64,000 nt of DNA from Raphanus sativus (lineage: Eukaryota > Streptophyta > Magnoliopsida > Brassicales > Brassicaceae): positions 8,804,001 through 8,868,000 of the forward strand of contig NC_079516.1 of the NCBI RefSeq assembly GCF_000801105.2, in the 5' to 3' direction. Below, one piece after another: positions 11,992 through 23,800 of the stretch. The stretch's first letter is position 1. Each line of letters begins with the position of its first letter. The notes under the pieces are model-generated. The model searched no databases and was not told where the DNA came from. It worked only from the letters and a program-made list of their open reading frames with translations. A program made the position numbers and the translations under genes.

Positions 11992-13224
11992 TTAGTCAAC
12001 ATTGACAGTCTCAATGTGAATACTGTGTCTTCTTTTCTTCTCTTGTTTCTTTGTAACCAGCATCGCATGTTCTAGTTTACTTCTTCTCTTTCTCTTCCGT
12101 GTCTGTGTTCGTTGCTGGATTTGAACCAAACTTGGAATATAATTGAATATACGTGGCCACCATGATTTATGTGTAGAATTTTCATAAGGGATTTCTGTGT
12201 GATATTCATCGTCCTCTCCAATAATGTAGACCACGTTCTTCATGTTCCAACCACTTGGTCCTGGGCACACGACCACTTTCTTGTCCTCGTCGAGTAAAAA
12301 AGTCGGGAAGAACGGGTAACGTTCTTCAAGAACGTGTAAATCCACTTCAAAGGACTTGCTCCATGACAAGGCAGCTTCAGTACCAAAGTTACTGGTCACC
12401 CACAGCTCCATTTTTAATGGAAAATATTTCATATGTAACACTGAGATTTGTTCTTCTCTAACAAGAGATAGCATCATAGTCGGCGGAACTGGAGGAAGAT
12501 TTAGACGTATAAATCTCTCTGTTGTGAAATCAAAACCGAGTAAGAACATAGAATCCTTGTCTGTTCTCTCTGAAGCAACCCAATATGAATTTCCTTGCAA
12601 AGATACGTATCCAAATGCATGTATATAGTAGTCGAGAGAGATTCCATCAAGAAACCTCCATGAATCAGAGCTAAATTCATATATCTCAAACTCATCAACA
12701 TTGTCTTCTCTCTTGGGACTCTGCCGATACCTCAAGATTTTGTAGTCACGGTGGCAAGATTCCTTGTTTTTGTATCCTAAAGCATAACTAGACTTTTTCT
12801 TGTAATGATGAATACATTTTGTTTCCCCTAAAAATGGATTCCAAACTAGGAGCTTATTGTCTCTGGTAACGCATAACAACAAACCTTCGCAGTGAAAGAC
12901 TTCCATTATATCGGAATCTTGTGAACTAGAGTGGGAACCCTTCTTTAGGTTAAGTGCATCCTTAAACTCTATAGATGGAGCATTGACGCTGAGATCGAGC
13001 TCAACGCTGACTGGACAAATCCTAAACTCCTTCAGCATGAGAAGTAAAGGCTGCTTTGGAGCTTTACGGTGGTTCTTCTCGGTGAATAGTTGGTCTTTGA
13101 GTAAAGCATTCCATTGTTTGCAAGTAGGTCGCAACCGTCTCAGAGTTGTCGCCGGAACCCTAGAGAGTATTTCCTCTAGTAAGTGGTGGGGAAGATCGGA
13201 TATCATCATTCTCTTCTCTCCCAA
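11992..13224 (-). CDS. F-box protein with F-box-associated (FBA type 1) domain, copy 1
   Basis: A single-exon 410-residue protein. The F-box is at residues about 6-50 (ISDLPHHLLEEILSRVPATT, then LRPTCKQWNALL), the segment that binds SKP1/ASK in SCF ubiquitin ligases. From about residue 90 it is an F-box-associated domain with GLLLC, LLVWNPFLGETK, SYALGY, YKILRY and WRFLDG signatures, a kelch-like beta fold that selects substrates. The substrate cannot be predicted. The C-terminus is very basic (RKRKRRSKLEH and KKQEKKRRH), possibly nuclear. The start is supported by the conserved MGE-(2 residues)-MMISDLPHHLLEE start in copy 2. This family is large and fast-evolving in Brassicaceae. It shares a nearly identical internal tract with the copy at 18799-19986 and is convergent with MED33A. 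Confidence 0.88.
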   Translation of the reverse strand: MGEKRMMISDLPHHLLEEILSRVPATTLRRLRPTCKQWNALLKDQLFTEKNHRKAPKQPLLLMLKEFRICPVSVELDLSVNAPSIEFKDALNLKKGSHSSSQDSDIMEVFHCEGLLLCVTRDNKLLVWNPFLGETKCIHHYKKKSSYALGYKNKESCHRDYKILRYRQSPKREDNVDEFEIYEFSSDSWRFLDGISLDYYIHAFGYVSLQGNSYWVASERTDKDSMFLLGFDFTTERFIRLNLPPVPPTMMLSLVREEQISVLHMKYFPLKMELWVTSNFGTEAALSWSKSFEVDLHVLEERYPFFPTFLLDEDKKVVVCPGPSGWNMKNVVYIIGEDDEYHTEIPYENSTHKSWWPRIFNYIPSLVQIQQRTQTRKRKRRSKLEHAMLVTKKQEKKRRHSIHIETVNVD

Positions 13225-13480
13225 GGAAGAATAAAACGACCAGGCCTCGATTAGGTTTTTCAGGTATTCACTTTTTTATAATGAACAAAGATTTCTTCTA
13301 TAGAAAAACAAGAAACGGTGTTTCTTTTATATACTCTTTTATTTTCCTTTTTTTTCCTTTTTCCTTCTTCTTTTTCCTTTTCACGGCAAATGCTCTTTTG
13401 TTCTAACTTTATTGTTAGGGAGGTATATTTTTCAATTCTAATTCTGTCAATCAATCTCAGTATAATTTTTTTTATTTCTC
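13225..13480. promoter_or_regulatory. Upstream region of F-box copy 1, shared with copy 2
   Basis: About 150 bp before the start (for example tttcttctatagaaaaa and the following T-rich stretch) resembles the region before copy 2 (19987-20115), so the duplication included a proximal promoter. It is followed by T-rich DNA. Confidence 0.5.
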
Positions 13481-13500
13481 TTTTAGAAAAATTCTATCTT

Positions 13501-13940
13501 ATACAGTGGAATTAAAATACGAGCAATACTATGGGCTGAACAAGCAGAACTATTTGAAGATAAATATCATCCTGTAAAAAGTAAAAATATTGTTCTTATC
13601 ATGAGAAGTATTTTGATCAAGACATATGAAGGTTAATTTGTTTGTCGGCATCTTCTGGAACTAAATTCTATTTGAATTATGATTTTGATTCTGTTAACGA
13701 CTTTCAAAAAAAGCACAATTTAAACTTTTTGGATGTTCATTTTATTAAAATTAGGCCTAATTAGTTGAAAACAAATTTTTTAACTTGATTTTATACTTTT
13801 CTATTAGTTTCAGCTACGATGATGGATGTTTGGTTAATCTTGGCGATATGATTGAAATTTCTTCAATGAATAATGAGATTTGTGAAGTCCAACATTCTAT
13901 TAATGATGTTTGGGATTTCATTGCATCTGATATCGCTCAG
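13501..13940 (+). pseudogene. Possible decayed RPA1/OB-fold-like fragment
   Basis: Two short exon-like segments lie in otherwise AT-rich DNA. One follows a ttatacag acceptor and encodes ILWAEQAELFEDKYHPV, which resembles the OB-fold of the replication protein A-like genes that Helitrons often carry. The second (about 13814-13940) is bounded by an acceptor-like cag and a cag/gtaacg donor and is open throughout. The match is short, so identity is uncertain. A Helitron tail lies 1.2 kb downstream, which fits a captured or autonomous-element remnant. Confidence 0.3.
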
Positions 13941-15171
13941 GTAACGTAACTATAAATTATATTTAAACACATTTAATATTAACAATATTAGAAGAAAAGT
14001 TATTATTAAATAATCTTTTGCAGTTATCTTTTGGTTAGGATTTTAAAAACAGAAATTACTATTAAATAATATTAATAATTACTTCTAACAAAATTCTTTA
14101 TTATTATTATCATATTAGTATATATACTTTTAGTTATGACATAGATTAACACTTGTCACATTCTTAAATATATAATTATCAAGTGTCACGATCATATTAA
14201 TTAACAAACTTGAAGAAACAAGCAACTTTGAAGTAATTTCTTAAGCCCTTTATCAAAAAAAAAACTTTTAAATAATTTTATTTTCTTAATAATTTTATGT
14301 TAAAAATAATAAACCAAAAATAACTTCAAATATTTCAGTCATGGCATGTGTCAATTAAAATATTAGATTATGAATGTGTCAATAAAAATCTGCTATTACT
14401 TTAAAATTGTAAAAATATTAGTGATATTGAAAAAAATGAATTTTGAAAATGGCACTTTTAAAAATGGCACTTTATAAATGGCAAAATATTTAATATTAAC
14501 TTGAGATAATTATTGCAAAGTAATTTTATTTTTATAAATCCTAGAAAATTTTAATTGTAAAATATTATGTAATATTAATTTATTTTTCTAAGATACTAAA
14601 ACACTGTAAAATAATATTTGATAGTTGTTTTCCTTTTTAAAAAACAAAAATCCTAAACAAAATAGATTTGTATCATATTTTTAATTCATAACCAGAAGAG
14701 AATTGTAAAATAATACTTTATAAAAAATTTAATAGAGAATTTGATGATGAACAGAATACTAAAATTTATTTAATTAACAAAAGAAGTGTAAAATTATAAA
14801 AACATATTTAATAAAACATTAAATTATTACATAAAAATGTATAATGTTGTCATTGACTCGATTGAAATTATTTGACTTTCCTTTTTTTTTTCATTTAATT
14901 TCTTATTTTATGTTGGGTTCAGTTTAAACCTTTAGATATAGTGTTTATCCTAATCCAAATAGAAAGTTGATAACAATTCATCTATGTACCATGATTATAA
15001 AATATAAATTTTAACTTAAACTTATTTATGAAAATATTTTTTAATTGTAAACTAAATCTCACATAACATATGCAAATCAATCATAAAATGATAATAAAAT
15101 AATTATTATTTTATGTTTTATTATTAAAACATTAAACAAAATCCGTTGCAACGCAACGGACTCATATCTAG
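13941..15171 (+). mobile_element. Helitron 3' portion (plus orientation)
   Basis: The right end is a perfect hairpin (ccgttgc/gcaacgg, 15143-15159), then ctcatat and CTAG at 15168-15171, followed by T: a textbook Helitron 3' terminus. The body is AT-rich with no other genes seen. I could not locate the 5' TC end. It may begin upstream of the RPA-like fragment. Confidence 0.55.
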
Positions 15172-16308
15172 TCTTAATATATAAAATAGACTTCTCTGGC
15201 ACCTTAAGCAGCCACGTCCCCTCTGGAGATGAGGGCATTTTGCGACACGTGTTGCTTCTTAATTGGCCAAGTGAGTGCACGCATCTATATATATGTCACG
15301 CGCGTTGCTTGTCTGTCTTTAACAAATTGTATATGTTCGTGTTTTTGTTTTGGGCTTCCAAATGTTGTCGACAATTCAAGCCCATTCCCATGCGAATCCA
15401 CTACGCCTTTCTTGTTTTAGACACAAACCACTACGCCTTGCTTTTGTCGATCCGTTGCGTTTTGTAGTTTAGGGTTCCTCTGTGTTCTTCTTCTTCCGGC
15501 GAATTCTTAACCTCCGAGTTTTCGACGTAGCAAAACACTCCCTCTCCTACCCGTAACGCCTCATAACTTCTCTACTTCAGTCATTTAATTCCAGTTTTCC
15601 CTTCATTCTCCCACTCCTCTTTCATTAAGATTTCAATAAGCCTTTTCGTTTGCTCTGAAACGGCCAAATCCCCACCTATATATATCTCACCTTCTTATCA
15701 TGCAAACTACAACTCGAACCAAATACGAAAACATTCGATTTCCAAGCAACCAATTCCGATGGCTAAGAGATCATTAAGAGATATTCATCAGAGTTAGCCA
15801 AAGAAACTGCATTTGCACTTGATTCACTCAGCTATCACTAACATGTAATAGTCGTAGCTTTTCCTTCGCTTTCTCTAATTCTGATTACTGTAACAGCTAG
15901 AAAATCCTTTGTACTAGCTGTTGTGGAAAAGGATTTGATGGGTACGTATCTGTTTATTTCTTAGTTCATTGACTCTGATAATTTTTAAAATCTTATTCTT
16001 TAATTCATGGTTTTGTCTGATCTTTCCTTTGGTTACTGTGAAAAGTGTTTTCGGCTAAATCTGTTATGGAGTTCTTCCTGATTGTGTGCAAGATTTTTTT
16101 TCAGTTTTGGAGTCTATGTATGCTCCAATCTTCATGCCGTCCTTCGTATCTAATGGTTTTCATGTGAAGTTTATTTCTTTTGTTGGAGGTTTCTAGAAAA
16201 AAAACACAGATACTATGTTATCAACTTCACTAATCGTTGAATAGTTATGAAGATCAGTTATGGCTCAGTTTGTCATTTCTTGATTTGTTGGTCTGAAAAA
16301 GAAAGATA
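15172..16308 (+). other. Upstream region of the kinase pseudogene
   Basis: The base composition is more gene-like. A TATA-like cctatatatatctc lies near 15675-15690, followed by a CA-rich leader and a 12-codon open frame starting at 15759. This is probably the old promoter and 5' leader of the downstream kinase. No protein gene is recognised. Confidence 0.4.
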
Positions 16309-17290
16309 GTGATGTCACGCTTACACAAGAAAAAGAAAGTGGAAACAGAGCCGTCTAGGAAGATATTCTCATTGAAGGAGCTCCATTCAGCCATACACAT
16401 CTGTAACTACGACAACAAACTTGGTGAAGGTTGCTTTGGCAGTGTGTATTGGGGTCAGCTCTCCAATCATTCACAAGTATATTCATCTCAACGTTTTTTC
16501 TCTTTAACTGAAACTGTTATGTAGAACGTTCTTCTTTAATCTTGTGAGGTGAAACAATCTGCTGGCCTGTTCCGTATTTTGTTGATCATTTGTGTTCTTT
16601 CAGGTTGCAGTCAAGAGACTCAAGGCATGGAGTAACAGAGAAGATATATCTGTTGTTGAACTCGAGATTCTTTCCCGTATTCGGCAAAAGAAATTTTTGA
16701 GTGTTCGTGGGTACTGTGATGAAGGACAGGAACGTCTTCTTGTCTATGATTACATGCCGAACTTGAGTCATGTCTCAAAGCTTCATGGCCAGTATTCGGG
16801 ATAGTGGTCTCTAGATTCGATCACTCGGATAAAGATTGCCATAAGATCTGCTCAGGCCCTTGCGTGAGTCTCAAGCTCTAAAACCATTCAAGAATAAGTT
16901 TAATATGTTCTTAGTTTCTGACATTTTTAGTCTTTTGCTCAGATACCTATACCGTCATGCAACGCTGCATATAGTCAAGGGAGATGTCAGAGCTAGAAAC
17001 GTGTTGCTAGAATTTGAGTGTGAACCTCATGTTATGGACTTTGGAAATGGCAGACTGATGCCAGATGATGACGAAAAATGGAGCTACTAAATCCAGAAGT
17101 AACAATGGTATATCTCGTCAGAATGTGTTGCATCAGAGAAAGAATCAGAAGTCGAAGACGTGTACAGTGTTGGTATCTTATTGCTAGAACTGGTAGTGGT
17201 AAGAGACAAGCTGGGAGGCTAAGCGCAACAACAAAGCATGGTATAACCGTGTGGGTGTATCCGTTCACTTGCCTCGGATGTGATGATTAA
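16309..17290 (+). pseudogene. Receptor-like cytoplasmic kinase pseudogene (PTI1-like/RLCK)
   Basis: Kinase subdomains appear in order: FSLKELHSA lead-in, glycine loop GEGCFGSVYWG, lysine motif VAVKRLK after an intron ending near 16603, RGYCDEGQERLLVYDY, catalytic loop HIVKGDVRARN, DFGNGRLMPDDD, then DVYSVGILLLELV of the C lobe. This matches plant membrane-associated cytoplasmic kinases of the At1g52540/At3g15890 type as I recall them. It is broken: an in-frame TAG near 16802, and at least two frameshifts after the DFG segment (about 17080-17130), with subdomains IX-XI disordered or missing. Several key residues remain, so the decay is fairly recent. It lies between the two F-box copies. Confidence 0.85.
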
Positions 17291-18071
17291 CATGTACTGA
17301 ATATTGTACTAGGAAATTAATAAACCTTTGCTCTCATGGTTTTCCTTCAAAAGAAGACCATGTGAGCTACTCCGTTGTGTCCGCTACTCCGCTGTATGCC
17401 ACAGTCAAATGTCTCAAATATCTTACAGAGTTTATCTTGACAAATAATAAAGTTATACAAATCCAAAATCTTATTTATAATCTTTTTGGCATTAAGTATT
17501 CACGTGTATACAATATCAACATTTTCCTACCTCACCCATCACAAAGCATCAACAAATGAATTCAAATCATCCACTATTAATAATTGACAAACTTCTTCAA
17601 ATTTCCAAAGGCGATGTCATTACCAATCCTGGCCAATCAAGAAGATTTAAAATTATTGATGACAAAAAATAAGATTTAAAATTATTGTGATATACATAAA
17701 ATAATTTATTAATACATGTACAAGATCACTTCATGTGTTCTCTTTGTTATTTAATTTTGTACACTTTGAACTTATCGAAATTTTGAATAAAAGTCGCAAT
17801 ATAAAAATAAAATCTTCAAATAGATCAAACTTTCTGGTATATAATTAATAAAAATTGTAATATAATAATAAAATCTTCAAATTGAGTGGAACATCTCCAT
17901 CTCAACTCCATAATTTATTCTAAAAATTAAATGCAAAATAAAGTATGAACCACAGAATAAAAGGTTACTCCATTTTATTGTCACCAACCATTATCAATAG
18001 ATCAAAAAACAATTGAAATCATTAGAGAATAAAATATACGAACCCGGCGCGTAGCGCCGGAATACCACTAG
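17291..18071 (+). mobile_element. AT-rich DNA ending in a Helitron 3' terminus
   Basis: It ends with the hairpin ccggcgc/gcgccgg (18044-18060), aatacca and CTAG at 18068-18071, then T. The 5' end was not located; part may be 3' flank of the kinase. A degraded MITE-like stretch (catctccatctcaactccat) lies near 17895. Confidence 0.55.
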
Positions 18072-18146
18072 TTTTAAAATAAAACTGTGTCAAGATAAAA
18101 GTATTTTCATATATCAAAAGTTTTGGCCCCTTTCTATATAATTATA

Positions 18147-18180
<34 letters not shown>

Positions 18181-18798
18181 TTTTTTTGAAAATCAGATTC
18201 TAAAATAGGAAGACAATGGTTTGGACCTGGGGCGGTCGCACCACTTTTCCCCTATCTAAACGGGTACTGGGTTCTTTATACAACGGTCCAAATATACATT
18301 TACTATTCCTAAATAACAACCTATCAATATAGCAACAAACAGGATAATACATTAAAATAGCACACTCAAAAGCCCAACGTTTGCTAATTATCACACTGAA
18401 CCAGAAACAACAACATACAAAACCAAAAAAAGACTTCTCTGCAATCACATACCCGCACAGACTTCCCCAGCAAGGAATATAAACTAAACCAATCTACCAT
18501 GTAATCTTCAGCACAACCACTCGCTCTTGCGCGGGGGCGAGCCCCTCGTACATATAATAAAAAGGATTCGCACACATAAAATCTACCGGAATGTTGGCAT
18601 CAAATGTATAGAGATTACATATATAAACTCGCGCGCAATCGATCAAAGACAAATAACACAAAACTTGAAAAATCAGACAACATAATAATGAGTCGAAACC
18701 ATCCCTCTCTCAATTCTTGAGAAGCTCCCACGAGATACCCTGACAGAAATCATCTCACATGCATGTAAAACAAGTTGACATCGACAGTCTAAGTGTGG
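18072..18798. other. Intergenic, with a (TA)n run
   Basis: A TA-rich run at about 18138-18180 is followed by DNA with no recognised gene. Open frames on the minus strand here show no family motif. The right end may include the 3' UTR of F-box copy 2. Confidence 0.4.
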
Positions 18799-19986
18799 CT
18801 ACTGCGTCTTCTTTTCTTCTGGTGATATGAAATCGTATTTCATTCTTGTGTTTTGTGTCTGTGTTCGTTGCTGGATTTGAACAAAACTTGGAATATAATT
18901 GAATATACGTGGCCACCATGATTTCTGTGTAGAATTTTCATAAGGGATTTCTGTGTGATATTCATCGTCCTCTCCAATAATGTAGACCACGTTCTTCATG
19001 TTCCAACCACTTGGTCCTGGGCACACGACCACTTTCTTGTCCTCGTCGAGTAAAAAAGTCGGGAAGAACGGGTAACGTTCTTCAAGAACGTGTAAATCCA
19101 CTTCAAAGGACTTGCTCCATGACAAGGCAGCTTCAGTACCAAAGTTACTGGTCACCCACAGCTCCATTTTTAATGGAAAATATTTCATATGTAACACTGA
19201 GATTTGTTCTTCTCTAACAAGAGATAGCATCATAGTTGGCGGAACTGGAGGAAGATTTAAACGTCTAAATCTTTCTGTTGAGAAATCAAAACTGAGTAAG
19301 AATATAGAAATCTCGTCTTTTCGATCTGAAGCAACCCAATATGTGTTTCCTTGCAAGGATACGCATCCACTTCCATGTATATAGTAGTCGAGCGAGATTC
19401 CATCAAGAAACCTCCATGAATCAGATCTAAATTCATATATTTCAAACTCCACAACTTGGTCTTTGCTCCTGTAACTCTGCCAATACCTCAAGATTTTGTA
19501 GTCACGGCAAGATTTGTTGGTTCTGTATCCTAGAGCAAAACTAGACCTTTTCTTGTAATGACGACTACTTGATTGGATCCATTTTGTTTCCCCTAAAAAT
19601 GGATTCCAAACTACGAGCTTATTGTATTTGGTAATGCATAACAACAAACCTTCGCAGTGAATTACTTCCACTATGTTGACTTGTTGTGAACTAGAGTGGG
19701 AACCCTTCAGGTCAAGTGCATCCTTAAACTCTATAGATGGAGCAGTGACGCTGAGATCGATCTCAACGCTGACTGGACAAATCCTAAACTCCTTCAACAT
19801 GAGAAATAAAGGCTGCTTTGGAGCTTTACGGTGGTGCTTTTCGGTGAATATTTGGTCTTTCAGTAAAGCATTCCATTGTTTGCAAGTAGGTCGCAACCGT
19901 ATCAGAGTTGTCGCCGGAACCCTAGAGAGTATTTCCTCTAGTAAATGGTGGGGAAGATCGGATATCATCATTGCGTTCTCTCCCAA
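18799..19986 (-). CDS. F-box protein with F-box-associated domain, copy 2
   Basis: A single-exon 395-residue paralogue of the gene at 11992-13224, on the same strand. The F-box lies at residues about 6-50 (DLPHHLLEEILSRVPATTLI) and the F-box-associated domain follows (GLLLCITKYNKLVVWNPFLG, SFALGY, WRFLDG). The expected role is substrate recognition in an SCF complex. The N-terminal two thirds differ from copy 1 at many residues, but from about the LNLPPVPPTMM segment to NYIPS the two proteins are almost identical, and the DNA is identical over about 300 bp. The tail differs: the lysine/arginine-rich C-terminus of copy 1 is replaced by a shorter end (ISPEEKKTQ). The reading frame is intact. 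Confidence 0.87.
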   Translation of the reverse strand: MGENAMMISDLPHHLLEEILSRVPATTLIRLRPTCKQWNALLKDQIFTEKHHRKAPKQPLFLMLKEFRICPVSVEIDLSVTAPSIEFKDALDLKGSHSSSQQVNIVEVIHCEGLLLCITKYNKLVVWNPFLGETKWIQSSSRHYKKRSSFALGYRTNKSCRDYKILRYWQSYRSKDQVVEFEIYEFRSDSWRFLDGISLDYYIHGSGCVSLQGNTYWVASDRKDEISIFLLSFDFSTERFRRLNLPPVPPTMMLSLVREEQISVLHMKYFPLKMELWVTSNFGTEAALSWSKSFEVDLHVLEERYPFFPTFLLDEDKKVVVCPGPSGWNMKNVVYIIGEDDEYHTEIPYENSTQKSWWPRIFNYIPSFVQIQQRTQTQNTRMKYDFISPEEKKTQ

Positions 19987-20842
19987 GGAAGAAGAAAACG
20001 GCTAGGCCTCTATTAGGGTTTTGAGGTAATCAATTTTGCAACAACATATGTTTCTTCTATAGAAAAAGAAAACGATGTTTCTTTTAAATACTCTTTCATT
20101 TTCCTTTTTTTTTAAGTAAAATTTTCTAGGAGTATTTTTTAAACATGACTCAAAATTTGATTTTAACTCCAAATGTATATCAAATTTGAATCAAATGCAA
20201 AATTAACCCAAAAGAGTAGTAAAATTACAACGATCTTCTTCTAACCAAACAAAAAAAATCACTTTTTACAAATATAAACCTATAAAGTCTTTTAAAGTTT
20301 TATAATATTTGCGAAGTTCTGTAAGTCATGTAGAAGACTTCCATGAAGTTTTTTCATAAAGTAGATCTTAAAAGTAATTTATAAATTTTATAAAAAAATA
20401 TTTAGACGGGAAAAAGATTGAAATTATATAATTATAAACATTTGTAAATAATATAAATTAAGATCTAGTAAAATTAAATTATTTTCAACATAGATGAATG
20501 AATGTAGTGTGTCATGATATTCTTTGTTAAGTGTATGGTGACATATATTGTAGTATTTTATATATTCTTACGGTTAGATTTTGGAAGCTTAACTTAAAAG
20601 AAGAATTGACTTATATGTGTTTAGTTTTGTGTATATTAAACACTTTAAAGGATTTTAAGTTTTTTGAAGTGTTTGTTTTAGTTAATTAGTTATTTGAGTT
20701 TATGTTTTAGGTGACTTTGAAGTCTTCCAACAAATAATGCATTAGAAGCCTTCCGCATAAGTTTTTGGCGAATAGTAAATTTGGGGTCTAGAAGACTTTC
20801 AAGTAAGTTTTCTATGAATTTTTCTATTAGAAGAGCATGACT
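19987..20842. other. Intergenic, with gaagacttcc-type repeats
   Basis: The first 130 bp resemble the upstream region of F-box copy 1. The rest is AT-rich with scattered short inverted motifs such as gtagaagacttcc and gaagtcttcc (20325-20810), a type I associate with Brassica repeats. No gene is seen. Confidence 0.4.
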
Positions 20843-23800
20843 GGTTTCCTTCATACCACCCGCTTTTACCGTTGGTAACGACTGTTAGCGTTTTGAAGCA
20901 ATCATAGAAAATGCTACAAAATATAAATTGCTTCAAACCCCTTTGAACTTCTTATAATCAAAAACTAATTCCAATTAGCATTTACGGTTGCATGTGATTG
21001 CGAAAGAGTAAAAAAATTTCTTAAAGAAAAATATAAAAGTAAAAATAAAAATAGAGATAGTTGGTGTTTATACATCCACGCACCATTCAAATTAAGAGGT
21101 TGCCCTCAATTTTTAAACTGTTTTCTATTCCGCTTTTGTCCTTACTTCAGCTTCTCTTTCATGTCCTTAGCTGCGTCAGATTCTGATTTGTGTGAGATGA
21201 ATTTTTTTTTAATTCATTTTTCTCTTGTAATCTCTTTCTTCTTCGAGCCATCTCCTTTTTTATTTTTTCATTTCTCTGTATTTGTCTTTCTTCTCCATCT
21301 TCTTTATTTTTTGTAGTTTTTTTATGTTTGTTTCGATTCTCAAATCAAGAAATCTTTATAATTAAAAATGAGAAAGGAATTCATCTCAGGTTTGTTTAAA
21401 ACTCATTTTGCACTACTTTTTTATATTATGTTCTCCAGCTAGAATTTTTTGTTCTTTTTAATTTATTTTCTATGTTTGATTGATCTTTTTAAAATCTCAA
21501 TATTTGATATCTGAATATTATATTTTGTGGTTTATGGTCATTCAAAATCATATGGAAGTTTGACTTAGTTTTGATGGTGTAGGTGAAAGTTGTGTCAGAT
21601 CTTGAAAGGGATCAGCTGATGAAGTCTCTTCCCAAAATTTGGAAGTTGCAGGAGTTTGAAGATAAATCCAGAGTAATGGCTAGAAAGTTTGTGATTTTTT
21701 ATATAGATATATAACATTTATGTTAGAAGCTATTTTACTTGTTATACAATATAACTTATGTTTTAATGTATCTTCTTTTTCTATAGCCATTTGAGATGAA
21801 TGTTTTTAGCTATTATTGTTTAATTTTTGCAAATTGATAATATGTGGTAAAGTGTTATGATTTATGTGTTGTTAGCAGATATATTAATGGTTAGATGATA
21901 CATGGCTTGTTAGAGGTTACATTTTGCTTTATACTTGATTTATTAGCTATTACATTATTTGTTAGCTAATACATGTTTTCGTAATAGATACATTATTTAT
22001 TTATTACATATGTGATTGATTCTTTTAACATTCTGCACATAATCAGATTATGATCAGCTAACAAATCGATTTGTATGGTTTGTTAGATGATACATGTTTT
22101 ATTAGTCGATATGATTAGTTGAATAAGAGACTTTATTTTTGTTTTGTTAGATAATAAATGAATTGATGTATGTTTTGTGAGTCAATGCATTATCTGATAA
22201 ATAGTTTGTTATCTGATAAATAGTTTGTTATTAGATAAATAAATTGTTATCTTGTACCTATTTTATTAGCATAATAAAAACCATATGTTTGATTAAGGAC
22301 AAAAACATGTATGACCATTTAATAATTTCTTTTACCGTTGGTTTCCTTCATACCACCCGCTTTTACCGTTGGTAACGACTATTAGCGTTTTGAAGCAATC
22401 ATAGAAAACGCTACAAAATATAAATTGCTTCAAACCCCTTTGAACTTCTTATAATCAAAAACTAATTCCAATTAGCATTTACGGTTGCATGTGATTGCGA
22501 AAGAGTAAAAAAATTTCTTAAAGAAAAATATAAAAGTAAAAATAAAAATAGAGATAGTTGGTGTTTATACATCCACGCACCATTCAAATTAAGAGGTTGC
22601 CCTCAATTTTTAAACTGTTTTCTATTCCGCTTTTGTCCTTACTTCAGCTTCTCTTTCATGTCCTTAGCTGCGTCAGATTCTGATTTGTGTGAGATGAATT
22701 TTTTTTTAATTCATTTTTCTCTTGTAATCTCTTTCTTCTTCGAGCCATCTCCTTTTTTATTTTTTCATTTCTCTGTATTTGTCTTTCTTCTCCATCTTCT
22801 TTATTTTTTGTAGTTTTTTTATGTTTGTTTCGATTCTCAAATCAAGAAATCTTTATAATTAAAAATGAGAAAGGAATTCATCTCAGGTTTGTTTAAAACT
22901 CATTTTGCACTACTTTTTTTATATTATGTTCTCCAGCTAGAATTTTTTGTTCTTTTTAATTTATTTTCTATGTTTGATTGATCTTTTTAAAATCTCAATA
23001 TTTGATATCTGAATATTATATTTTGTGGTTTATGGTCATTCAAAATCATATGGAAGTTTGACTTAGTTTTGATGGTGTAGGTGAAAGTTGTGTCAGATCT
23101 TGAAAGGGATCAGCTGATGAAGTCTCTTCCCAAAATTTGGAAGTTGCAGGAGTTTGAAGATAAATCCAGAGTGATGGCTAGAAAGTTTGTGATTTTTTAT
23201 ATAGATATATAACATTTATGTTAGAAGCTATTTTACTTGTTATACAATATAACTTATGTTTTAATGTATCTTCTTTTTCTATAGCCATTTGAGATGAATG
23301 TTTTTAGCTATTATTGTTTAATTTTTGCAAATTGATAATATGTGGTAAAGTGTTATGATTTATGTGTTGTTAGCAGATATATTAATGGTTAGATGATACA
23401 TGGCTTGTTAGAGGTTACATTTTGCTTTATACTTGATTTATTAGCTATTACATTATTTGTTAGCTAATACATGTTTTCGTAATAGATACATTATTTCTTT
23501 ATTACATATGTGATTGATTCTTTTAACATTCTGCACATAATCAGATTATGATCAGCTAACAAATCGATTTGTATGGTTTGTTAGATGATACATGTTTTAT
23601 TAGTCGATATGATTAGTTGAATAAGAGACTTTATTTTTTTTTTGTTAGATAATAAATGAATTGATGTATGTTTTGTGAGTCAATGCATTATCTGATAAAT
23701 AGTTTGTTATCTGATAAATAGTTTGTTATTAGATAAATAAATTGTTATCTTGTACCTATTTTATTAGCATAATAAAAACCATATGTTTGATTAAGGACAA

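Noticed and set aside
12255..13234. Plus-strand frames opposite F-box gene 1 (also 19011-20005 opposite copy 2)
   Set aside because: Antisense shadows of the F-box genes. Their similarity to each other only reflects duplicated DNA.
18200..18575. Minus-strand frames between a Helitron end and F-box copy 2
   Set aside because: Frames of about 60-80 codons overlap each other and show no known motif.
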